Below, one piece after another: positions 1 to 11,800 of a stretch of DNA of 64,000 nucleotides. The position numbers were made by a program, and so were the translations under genes. The notes beneath the pieces were generated by a model, which saw nothing but the letters and a program-made list of their open reading frames with translations, was not told the DNA's origin and made no database searches. The stretch is from Yponomeuta sedellus (lineage: Eukaryota; Arthropoda; Insecta; Lepidoptera; Yponomeutidae): the NCBI GenBank assembly GCA_934045075.1, contig OW203731.1:14393062-14457061 (forward strand), read 5' to 3'. How positions within the stretch are numbered: the first letter of the stretch is position 1; each line of letters opens with the position of its first letter.

Positions 1-999
1 AAAACAGAGATATAATTTAAACAAATATACACTTTAAAATCGTTGTTCATAATAAAAAAAGTAGAGTTTGGAACCGGTGTGGCAAGTTACAAGACCACCA
101 TATACATTTTGGGCAGTGTTCTAACCATATTTTTTGTCATTATGAAGCACCGAATCACTCAAGTCGCTTCACGAGTGTCTTTGAAATTAAGAGTTCCTTC
201 GTCTTGGAGGGGAACATACATAAAAAATAAAAATAAAATCTCAACAAATTGAGAAACTCCTTTTTTGAAGTCGGTTAAAGATCTGTAACAATTTCAGTTG
301 TTCAACTCAATTTCTGTTGCAAATTTGTTCAAATGATTAATTATAACAAAAAATAAATACTTATAAAATGTACTGTGCCAACCCTAACCCATTTCTATTT
401 ACAGTCAGACTTGTACGTAAGTGTACCTATATCAGAACATTCATCGATGTCTGTGAACTCTACATTTCCTTAGAAAATTTAGATCTCTAGGACCGTTGGA
501 AAGGGACACACCTTGACTGCTATGTTTTTAGTAAGACCACTATGTGTACTTTGTTCAGATTGTTCATGTAATTTCGGGATGTAAAATAAAGCATATCCCT
601 AACTAATGTAACATATTTGGTGATCCTATTATTGTCCGATTATTTCAGAGAAAAGTAGTCCCACTGGGAGGTGCGGTTTTCACTAAATACTCTGTACCTA
701 CTCCTTACTATTAGGTATATTATAATATTTCTTCCCAGGTACCTTAATGTGACGTGTACTTTCCAAGTGTCACACTCGGAAGAAATCTTCAATTTTGTAG
801 CAATCAGATGTCAAACTCAGCCAAACCAGTCCGGAAGAGTCACGGTGACATTTATAAAAATATAAATGCTCTAAAACACTCCTGAAATGCAGTTTAAATA
901 GTCAAAATTGTCAAGGAGTATCAAGCCAGCTGATAAAGATTCACAAGTGATCTTTGACTAAACTGCCTAACTGCATCGTTAGTCTAGCTTTGTCACGTC
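1..999. other. Left flank without recognisable gene
   Basis: AT-rich DNA with only short open frames that lack family resemblance. I recognise no repeat or gene here. Confidence 0.5.
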
Positions 1000-1165
1000 A
1001 GATTACCATGTAATGGTCGTGAGTTCTATTCCCACTGCCGGCCGCCGTACATTTGCACTAATTGCATGGGTACATTTGTATGTTTGTGATGCCCTTGCCT
1101 GCTTACCATAGCACAGGGTATCCCAGTTTGGGACCAGGACAAGTGATAGCTTAGCGTCGAAGTTA
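1000..1165 (+). mobile_element. Degenerate tRNA-type SINE
   Basis: GAGTTCTATTCCC at about 1020 resembles a decayed B box, and the body with TGTTTGTGATG, ACCATAGCACAGGGTATCCC and GGGACCAGGAC matches copies near 5220, 12040 and 58060. Confidence 0.5.
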
Positions 1166-1680
1166 GTTACTATTTGTTCTTTTTTCGCTTGTTTTTTGCC
1201 ATTACGTCTGTACTTAAGAGTTCATGGGCGTCATGAAAGTTCATTTCAAGTGTCAGCCGGGAAGAGATCATCACGTTTATTCCTGACCAAGTGTGACACA
1301 CGTGCGTGTTAAGGAATAAAGTATTGGGTGTCGCGGAAACGGCGACCCCGAGGCGGCGCTGTGTCACTCTTTTTGTACTCTGCTTGTTCTTCGGTGACAG
1401 AGCTAATTGCTCTCTTAATTTCTGACACTTATTTTTATTTGGCTAATGCCCGATTTCCATACATGGGGATTTTAAGCGGCTAACGAGAGCTCTCCAGATA
1501 TCGCTGGAAGGATGAAGTGGACAAGGACCAGCGGGAGCTCCTAGCGGGTGACTAGCAAGAAAACGCGCAGGACACAGATAAGTATCGACTTGTTGTGTCG
1601 GACGAGACCCATGTCCGATTACGCCGACTTCTAAGGCTTACGGTTATGTTTGTTGGGAGCTCCAAGTTGGCAAGCGCAGA

Positions 1681-2030
1681 CAAGGAAGCGCTCGTGGCCT
1701 AGTCGAAGCGAGTGATTGGAATCAATCACTTGAGTTGAGCAACAACAGGCGCGGGCAGGTGCAGGATGGGTGACCGTCCCGTGACTACCGCTGGTGGGAT
1801 CTTTCCGAGCGCTTCCGTGCTTTGCAAGCCACGCTAAGCCGTTGGTATCATGTAATGGCAGTCGTTAAGCCAAGTCACAGGCCGTTTGGGCAGATTGATA
1901 ACTTCTGACAGTAAGGCCCGCCACTGTCTTACAATCCTCCACCAACCCGGATTTGGCCCCCGTGGTGGAGTATGGCTTAACCTTCCTGCGATGCAGGAAG
2001 AGACCTATGAAATACAAGGGTTGATATCGA
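1681..2030 (+). mobile_element. 5S-rRNA-headed SINE (SINE3-like), near full length
   Basis: Flanked by the direct repeat AAGCGCAGA (1672-1680 and 2031-2039). The head holds GTTGAGCAACAACAGGCGCG and GGATGGGTGACCG, matching the 5S rRNA internal promoter (box A and box C). It ends GGTTGATATCGA. The body (TTCTGACAGTAAGGCCCGCC, GGTGGAGTATGG) recurs throughout the window. Confidence 0.82.
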
Positions 2031-2519
2031 AAGCGCAGAGAAGGTGGCCAGTTGATCCGATATAAAGTGTGAAAATGGCACATAAAGATCTTCGATATAG
2101 CTCATACCTTCCAGTTGGGAGGAATGGGCTGATGAGAGAACAGAATGGAGATACCGGATGCAAACAAAACGCTGTCGAAGAGAAAAACGTACTGATATCG
2201 ACACTAAGCGAGATTGACAACGACGGGCACACCAGCAAAGCCAGACCCACTTTACAACAATAATTCCAAGAATGATAAGCGGCATTAGATCTATTCTATA
2301 GAAGAAATTTGCACTGGACTTATCCTTTTTGTAGAATTATGGATCGCGAATGCATAAAATGCTCAAAAACATAAAGGCATAAACCTAATGCATTTCTCTT
2401 CTTATGGAGCTTTTCCGGAAAAAGGAAAGTACTTTTTTATTCGAACAATTATAGAGCGATGCCTTAAAAGCAGACCGTAAATAAAACAATAACATCCACC
2501 CGGTATGGCTCGCTTATTT
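2031..2519. other. Spacer between SINE and bHLH promoter
   Basis: No gene or repeat recognised; small frames on both strands lack homology I can name. Confidence 0.4.
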
Positions 2520-2775
2520 GTTAATAAACGAGCCTGAAAGTTACACGGGGTGGAGCGAAGCTTGGCGCCGCCCAATGCCTCGCCCGCCCGCCTTCGATGC
2601 GTACGCGCATCTCAAAAACCGAAACGTTGCGCGCGCGAATGGCTGGCTGGAAAACCCACCCTGTTGAAATTTCGAAGTCGAAAACGAAAGAAGAATAAAA
2701 TGTGATGGAAAATTCGGAAGTGACTTTGTGTGTGTATGAAATTTGTGCCAAAACGGAGAATTAGTTCTTAAAAAA
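2520..2775 (+). promoter_or_regulatory. GC- and CpG-rich upstream region and likely 5' UTR of the bHLH gene
   Basis: A CpG-dense block at about 2540-2660 (clusters such as GGCGCCGCCC and GCGCGCGCG) stands out from AT-rich surroundings and lies directly before the first coding ATG. It is plausibly the promoter/5' UTR. I saw no unambiguous TATA box or initiator, so the transcription start is not called. Confidence 0.4.
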
Positions 2776-2872
2776 ATGCCCCGAAAGCGCGTGAATAAGT
2801 CACCTCCCCTAGAGAGGAGATCCGACGGTGAAGATGATGATTTCTTCTTCGACGATAGTCAGTCTAGTTCTG
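2776..2872 (+). CDS. HLH54F: bHLH gene, coding exon 1
   Basis: Encodes residues 1-32 plus one base of codon 33 ([20 protein letters not shown], then [12 protein letters not shown]). The donor is G|GTAATT. It has no recognisable domain. Its place rests on phase compatibility with exon 2 and on the acidic N-terminus expected in this family. An alternative or additional upstream 5' exon cannot be excluded. Confidence 0.7.
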
Positions 2873-5800
2873 GTAATTACACGTTCATGAATAGTATGTG
2901 TTCTAATAAGTTTCTTATTTGAAATTAGATGACCCCGTGACCTTCGTATCACCAACCTATCTGTAGTTTATATAATGGAGACAAAAAATATAGGATAGAT
3001 AGAGATACAATCTATATCTTTGTTCTCATCATTCATCATCACTTTCCCCGGATTTATTTAAATATAAAAAATAATAATTGCTAAAACGGTCCAGCCGTAC
3101 CCAGGCTGAACATTGCCTAGTAACAAACCACGTAGTTTTAACGTAAAATTGTGTTTTAGCATGCCATTTCGGTAATGAAATTGATCACAGTGGTCTCAAC
3201 AGGAAACTAAATTGTCGCTTATGATGACCGTAATAGAAGCTGGACTGGACCATTTTATAAAGCTCCATGTACTAAGAACGTTGAACGTTACATTTCTGTT
3301 GACCTGCTCCTGTTTTTGCTGTCAATAATAAGTGATACCTACAAACGCATCAGCAAACCTTAGGTATCACAATTATTGTTCAGAAATTTTTATGGTTAAA
3401 GTAGTTTGTTTTTGTATCCGATAGGCGTAACTTAACTTCTCGCTAATAGTGAAGAAAAACATCGGAAGAAAACCATAGTGTCTGAGGTGTTCAAATTGAA
3501 ATAATTATGCGCTTGAAATTGCCAATCCGCGATGGGTACGGTGGTAATTAAACCCATATTCTCACTCTCTCTCTGAGAGAAGACCTGTGCTCTGCAGTTT
3601 ATAGGCTACATAATACAAAGCGTAACTCTCGGCTCCATATAGGCATGAACTAAAAGCGGAAGCCTAGGATTGGCCAAGATCTCTTTCATTTCATAAACAT
3701 CTATCTAATCCATGCATCCATTAATCTTTCATTCATTTAAGGAATGTCATGTACCTTTATAATGTATAGTGTGCAATAAAGAGTCTTAATGTAATCTAAT
3801 CTTATCCATCCCAGGGCGAAATTCGCATGAGCCGCAGCACCGGAACGCTGCCAACGCCCGGGAGAGAGCCAGGATGCGCGTGCTTTCCAAAGCCTTTTGC
3901 AGGTCAGTGCCATCCGATCCGTAGATCCGTCCTGAAGGCTAACGCCTGGCCAGCCTTTTTCTCCACTACGTTATGGCCCGAACGCACCAGCTTACATTTT
4001 ACAAAAGTTCTTTTAGTACGTAGAATATCACTATCATTATTTTCTATATCAGGGGCCGAGTTTCATAAAAGTGCATTTCGTAGTTCATTAAAACAGTTTG
4101 AGGTGCATTGAGTAGCAGAGTCGCTGTGTTAAACTGTGGGTTAATCAACTTTACGATGTTCGATGTACGTCGTAAAGTCGATTGAAACATGCCTTAGGCC
4201 GAGTTTAAATCCCCCCGTAGATAAGTTGGTCTCCCTATACGAAGTAATTTTCATGGATACCCTTGCAAGTTAGTCTATAAGAGTTCCATTTTCCGCCAAC
4301 TAGATTGAAAACGACCCTGCCCTGGGTGCCAGCGGACACCAAGCTGTCCAAACTGGACACCCTTCGGCTGGCAGCCTCCTACATCGCGCACCTTCGAGCC
4401 TTGCTCCACGATGAGCCACGCGCTGCGGCACAGCTGTTCCCACACCCTCTAAATCTGGTGAGTAGAGTCTTCCTGGGGTGCATGCAACAATCAGCCAGTC
4501 CCTAACTCTGATTGGCAAATCCTTTTACCGCGAGAAAGAGAAGAATAGTGTTCCTAGAGCAGCGGTTCTTAAAGTGGGTTATGCGAATCTTATTTGTCAC
4601 TGAATCACTGAAAGACTGACCGCTGCAGGGGCGGTCAGTCTTCACTCTAAATCTAAGTTCCAATAGTTTCACGATAAACACGGCCTAAATAAGTGTTACA
4701 AATCTCTACATACATCTCTACCATAGAATAGTCCCAAAGATTTTTGGAACTTGCCGTGAAGACATATATCTTAAATCAATTTGTCCGAATAAACAATGAT
4801 TTGCTTCCAAATATTATGTACCTAGTACCTATCGCCAGGGCTGCCTTGCTAAGGCACCAAGGCTCTCGGCTAAGGCTTTGCTTTGTCAAGTTGGATTCAG
4901 CAGAACGTATGGTTAAGCTGTAAGGTCATATGCAGAAAGGTTTCAATCAGTATTTGCTCAAGATATTTCCATTAATGATCTGTGGCTAACGCATGGGAGT
5001 AGTCTTTTTAAGTACTTGAGTAATCGCTAGGACAGTGTAGTACTTAAAAAAATGCTAGAAATACAGACAGAGCATATAGACATGTGGGAGGTATAGTCAT
5101 TGACTGACGACCTCTGTGACGTAGCGGTAGCGCATCTGCCAACCATGCAAGAGGTCCCGAGTTCGAATCCCGGCTGGGGACAAAAAAACCTCAGGTTTCG
5201 ATGTTTACATGTTTGTGATGTCATTGTTTCTGGTTCCAACGACACAGGGTATCCTAGTGTAGGGCCAGAAGCAATGTATGTGCCTGTATGTAAATGTTAT
5301 GTTGTTTGGCTTGGTCCGTCTACCCTTCGGGTGCAAACCCCTAAAAATATGCTACATACTATTACTACTATCATCATGATCATCAACAACCCATCACCGA
5401 GGGGTACGGGTCTCTTGCCTAAGGAAGGTGTAGGCCATACTCCACTCCACCACGGAGGCCAAGTCCCTACAGAATACACAATATAATGTCAGATTTTTCT
5501 ACAAACTAGAAACTACAACTACTTCAGCCAAAGGTGGGGCCACGTAAAAACCAAATCCGCCCACTTGTCATCTGCAAACACATTTATTGTCCACAATTTA
5601 TTCCCCGTCAATATGTCAACCCCCAATTCATCCGTAGAAGCACGTTCCACAAACCACAAGACTATGAATCAAAAGTCTTACCAACTTCAACCATTTTAGG
5701 GTCCCGTACCCGAAGGGTCCCGGGTTACATGAAACTTGATTCTTTTTGTCTTTGCTCTATTGTCAAACCAGTAGATAATAGTGCAAGTATAAAACTGGGT

Positions 5801-8800
5801 GATTAACGAGCCTATATAGGGTTATTTTTTCAATGCATAAGTCCTGAGACCCCCTAATTAGAAATTATATTTTTTTAAAACAGAGTGCATAACCACTATT
5901 TTTCCTTAATGTAAGTTTTTTATTTGTATTTGTGAAATCCCTTTCTAGTATTATTGTAGGTATATTTTTCGTTCATGTCCTATGTTTTTTTTTTCCTTGT
6001 GTATGTTTATTTTTATTTATTTCATATTTATGTACCGTTTATGTATGTGTATCAATTTCATATTTATGTATCGTTTATGTAGGTGTATCAGCTATAAAAT
6101 AATATGTTATCTAATATTGTTTAGTTGCGCCGACTACCCGTATTTCAGTTTCCGTTTCTTCTTTTCCGTCAATGGTTGTCTGGAAGAAATTACTTTTAGT
6201 AATAAGGCCGCCACTTGTACTGTACTGTTATTTTATAAGTCTCTTATGTAATCCTTGGTGTACGTGCAATAAAGAATATTCTATCTATCTATCTATATTT
6301 GGCAATAATTTTCTTAAAAGTTATCGTTTGACAATAAAAAAAAACGGGGTTTCTTCTTTGGGGCCCCGCTATTGTAGAGATAATGCTTAACACATTTGTG
6401 TTAAATAGAATAGACATTATTCTATACGTGGAAAAAGAAGGAGGAAAATTAATTACTGAAGGCTGCGACATCGTTAGAGCGCTTAAAATACGATTTCAGT
6501 AAAAATATATATACCTAAACCTTAATATTTCGAAGAATAATAAAAAAGGATCAAGTTTAATGCCACTAGGGGTCCCGAGCTGACCTAATTATATTAAATT
6601 ATAGTAGTTTTAGCTACATACATTAGGTAGTTTTTATGAAACCCTCCGTATGCGAGACCTACTCACAATTGGCCGGGTTGATTTTTTCTTAAACCTGCAA
6701 ATGTAGTCCTTATTTCCGAAACATTAAGAGTGAATTAAAGTGCATAAGAAAGTTGTCTGATGTGGTAAGTAAAACTGTCATCGGTCTGGAAGACGCTCTA
6801 CGAAGGTCGAAGTTGATCGATGGTGGGATTAAGCGGCTCGAGAATGTGCCGTTCGTAAAATGGCTAGTGCATTTTGGAACAGACTGCTAATCCTGGAGCT
6901 TTGCAAAGGATTTGCTAAATGAGAACCATTGCCCATCATCTTAAGTAATGTTATAACTTACGATGTAATTTTATTATATTATAGTATATGTAATGTGTCA
7001 CAATAACTCTTTCCGGCTACTACCACTATCCACATAATCAAGGTTAGTTGAAAAAAAATACTCATTAGCATTAAGCTCGCCTTTGTACAAATATAATAAT
7101 ATTAATTTTCCAATTTCTAATAGAATGGTACCCTGTATCATTAACATGAAATTAAGTTGATATTTATAGTAGTCAGCATTCGATCTAATGATTTGGAGGC
7201 TTATTACCCTTTTACGGATCTTTGAAAGGGTAATAAGCCTCCAAATCATTGTGAACTAATGATTTGGAGGCTTATTACCCTTTCACTAAAAAGGCGTTTA
7301 CGACTGCTTTAGGAGAGTGAAGTGAGAATTGTGTCATCAGTTTAGCTCGTTGTTTAGCAGTTTATTCAGATAGATAGATAGAATATTCTTTATTGTACAC
7401 AGAAATTACTGGAACAGAAATTCAGCAGCATCATCAGTCCACCTCTGCCCATTATTGAGTCTTTTGCGGTCTCCCGCCAATATACAGGGGTCGGCACTCG
7501 AAGTGTTACCAATTCAAAATGCTGTAATTTTGACAATTTTATTTCTTTTTATTTATAAACTTCAATATAAAGAAAAAAAAACATTTAAACGGATGGCACG
7601 GATAGCCAGAGGTTGCGGGTTCGAATCCCGGCATGGGTGAAATTTTTAGCCTCTAAATAGGTTTTTAAAAAGAAAAAGTTATTGTTCGATGTGGCCACCT
7701 TTAGCGCGGATAACAGTATCGAGTTTGTTCGAGAAGGCTTCACACGCTGCACGAATGTGGTCTGCTGATATTTTGTTCCATTCTCGGCGAAGAGCAATCT
7801 TTAAGGCGTCGACTGTCTCATATTTTTTTGCTGACACTTTGGCCTCTAGAATTGACCAAATGGAAAAATCCATTGGGTTTAAGTCCGGCGAATATGGTGG
7901 CCATTGTTGCGAAGAAATGAAGCTCGGAACTTTTTCTTGCAAAAAAATTTGGGTTTCACGGGCTTTGTGGGATGGTGCCGATCTTGCTGAAACGTCCAAT
8001 GGTTTCTACCGAACACGTCTTTTGATTTACACTTTAACTATACGCGATCATTTTGTTTGTTCACAAATTGCTGAACAGTAAAAATTTTTAGTAACACTTC
8101 GAGTGCCGACCCCTGTATATACATACATATATAAGCATATATGAAGAACATACAATAAAGCCTCGTTCGAATCCACTGTTCTATCTACTAGCTGTAATGT
8201 GGACGGACAAATTAGTTGACTTAGTCTCATGCATGGTGTACTAACGTCCCGAAATTCAGGATTCACGACAAATTTTCAACCCATCCTTGAGAGGGTAGTG
8301 GGTAGGTAGAAAGGCGGCTTACCATTCGGGAAGTCATGGATTCGAATCGCGGCATGTACCAACTGTGTACCTACCTACTTTTTTTTCTAAGTATTTGGTA
8401 CATACCGCGTACATTTGCAAATTTATAGTGGCGATTCCACTCGCTAACTGTGAACGAAAACATTGTGAAGAAATCTGAGTGTCTCAGATGTTCACATACC
8501 TCAGTGCTTGAAAATGCGAATCGGCGGCGGGCGCGCATAGTGATTAAGCCCTCAGCCTCTCTCTGAGAGAACGCCTGTGCCCTTCCGTGGGACATTATTA
8601 CATAGGCTGCATACTATTTCAATCCATTTTAATCGTCCGCCCGCCGCCCGCAGCATTCAACAGATTGTAATCGTAACGGTACCTATTACCACCAACAGAG
8701 TTTTGTTTTTTTCGCCAATAAAAAGTCACTTTTCCGACCCTTCCGTTCCAACCCAAACAATAGACCGAAATTAGTCTGAAAAAGCTGGAAACAAAAAGGT

Positions 8801-11800
8801 TACAACAACAAACACGTAGTCTCATCCTCCACTCGTACACGGTACAAAGAACATGGTAATATCTTCATTGAGTGACACCGAAACCCATGATTTCTTCTTC
8901 GACTACAATTGATGAAAAATTTTCAGACAAAATAAAAAGCCGTTATCCCGAAAGAGGATTCCAATCCGGTCGAAGTCACAATATCATGTAGTTTTCCTGT
9001 CCTTTAAATATTACACTCTCTTATTATATATACACCTACGTATTACACTATCGGGCGGAGTCCAGATCAGACTCGACTAAAAATCAAGTTAGTGAAACCG
9101 GAATTAAGATAATGATTTGTAGGTCATACAAAAATTTTAGTTCATATATGGCAATGAGGGCTCAGCGCTTTGACGATGCTAGTTTAAACCGAATGGCTAC
9201 GAATATGTATCATCGTAATTAGCTTTATCGACTGTGGAGTCGATAGTGGACTTTAGCATTTTTGTTCAATGCCACCCGTAATGCCGTAGATGAGTAGAGA
9301 GCACGTCTGCTAAAATGTGCAGCAAACTGTACAAGTCACCCACACTCGTAATTTGCTGTCGTTGTACGGGAAAATCGATCAGAGTACCTTCTGTTTATCT
9401 TTGTCACTTGCGGACGACACGACCCTGTCTTTACACCCCACGCTCCAGTTGGAGGCGCGCGCGCTGACCAAAAGTTTGCAGCTGTTCCCGATTATAAATA
9501 AAGTTTATCTTCGGACGTTAAGAGAAGCTTCGCTTTATTGTTTTCCTAACTGCTCTGGCTTTGTCTTGCATTGTCCTCGAAGTTTCGGTTTCCTTCTACA
9601 TACCTTTTATTCTGTGTGGGCACGTGTGGCGTTTAAACCCATAATACCTTCTGTATTGTATTGCAGTCTAGCTGCAAAGACTTGTGTAAACGCATTTGCA
9701 GCTAGCTTTGCATCGCCAGCTCTTCTAGTGAATGGTTTAAAGACATGAGCGGTGGTAGCGGATCGGTAGAACGCCGGCTTCCTAATCGGGGAGTCGTGGA
9801 TTCAAATATCGGCTTGACTTTGTTTTAAGAAATACTTTTGATTTCTAAGTTATGTACATTCTTGAAGTTATAGTAGCAATACCACTCGCTAACGGTGAAG
9901 TAAACATCGTGAGGAAACCTAGGTCTCTGAGGAGTAAGCTACCTCGGCATTTGAAATTGCCAATCCATGGTAGGCGTGGTAATTAAGCCAATACTCTCTT
10001 TTTCTGAGACAAGGCCTGTGCACTGGAATATACGCTCCAGTGCAGGGGTGCAGTGCACAGGCCTTTTCTACAAAAATGGCAACAATTAAACATAAACATA
10101 CCTGAAGTGCTCGTGGCCTAGGCGAACCGAATGATTGGAATCAATCACTTGGTTAAGCAACAACAGGCGCGGTCAGGTACGGGATGGGTGAGCGTCCCGT
10201 GACTACAGCTAGTGGCATTTTTCCGAGCGCTTCCGTGCTTCGCAAGGCACGTTAAGTCGTTGGTGCCGGCTGTCATATAATGGCAGTCGTTAAGCCATTA
10301 CAGAGGCCTTATGGGCGGTTTGATAACTTCTGACAGTACCTTCTGACAGTTACGCCACTGTCTTACAATCCTCCACAAACCCGGACTTGGCCCCCGTGGT
10401 GGAGTATGGCCTAACCTTCCTGCGATGCAGGAAGAGACCCGTGCCCCAGCAGCGGGGACATACAAGGGTTGATAACGATAACGATACCTGAGTATATCTT
10501 AGAGCAATTTTTTAGACAGAATCCGCTGTAACAGTGGCTCAATCGCCGACCACGCATGTCTGCCACATGCGTGGACTCTATTCAGCTACGTTAGAGCTCT
10601 GCAACAACTATGTTAATGAAATGGGTGGATCAGCTGGCGATTGTGTGTGGTTGGTGCCACATGTAGACAGTAAGTCGAATTATGTAAAAAATCTGGCCAA
10701 GTAAGAGTCAGATCCGCCCGCCAATGGTTCCGTACCACCGTCACTACATGTAATAATACTTTGTAAAAATGCGTTTTTCTTTACCTTCAGAAGGCTTAGT
10801 GGGTAAGACCGACTCGTACTTCATGGCATGATTTTTGTATTTTGTGGCTTGGGTCATTGTAATTTGAGCAAAAAACACTAATCACGTCTGTCTGAGTATA
10901 TATCCATCTATCTATATAAAATAATAAAACATAGTGATACATTAATAGTAAATTATATATCAATATATAATAATAGTCGCTTATTTATTTATTAGATAAA
11001 ACGTTATTACCTTAATTTCCGACGTCTCTAACCACACGATATTCAGTAAACATCCCAACGGGCTACATAAATCAAGTGTTAAAGCTCTTTGTAGGTCATC
11101 ATCATCAACCCATTATGTCCCCACAGAGGGGCACGGGTCTCTTCTCTGAGGAAAGTATAGTTAATACTTCACCACGGGGGCCAAGTCCGGATTGGTAGAG
11201 GCTTTTAAGACTAGTGGCTACTCTTACTGTCAGAAGTTTTTAAAGGCCTCTGACTTGGGTTAAAGACCCTTTGGATTGACAAATAGGGATGTATAAGCAA
11301 GATAAAAGTAAGTACGCAATTAATGTTGATTAAGCGAAAGGGGTTCGTCGGGATCGTGGTAGTGCAAAACACTGGTTTCTGAACCCCACGGGACTCAGCG
11401 GTTCATTTGTGTTTACGTTACATGTAAACGTTTCCGTCGTTCGCAAGGCACGTTGAGCCGTTTGTACCGGCTGTCATGTAATGGCAGTTGTTAAGTCGTG
11501 TTAGAGGCCTTATGGGCGACTTGATAACTTCTGACAGTAAGGACCGCCACTGTTTTACAATCCTCCACAAACCAAGACTTGGCCCCCGTAGTGGAGTATG
11601 GCCTTACCTTCCTGTGATGCAGGAGGAGGCCCGTACCCCATCAGTGTGCTTGCATCCTTCGAGTACGAAACCCTAAAAGCTGCGGTCGAATATGCGAGCC
11701 GGAGCCGAGCCCTTTGCACTGGGTCACTTCTGGGGGGTCGAGTGGATTTAATAGCCCTTCCCGTAGAATGTAAACATATGATAATGATAACAAACAAGCT

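Noticed and set aside
1736..1790. 5S rRNA gene
   Set aside because: Only the internal-promoter part resembles 5S rRNA; the rest of the molecule and its terminator are missing and the sequence continues into a SINE body.
3827..4111. 94-codon plus-strand frame over bHLH exon 2
   Set aside because: It is in the wrong phase; the right phase carries the bHLH basic region and an in-frame donor.
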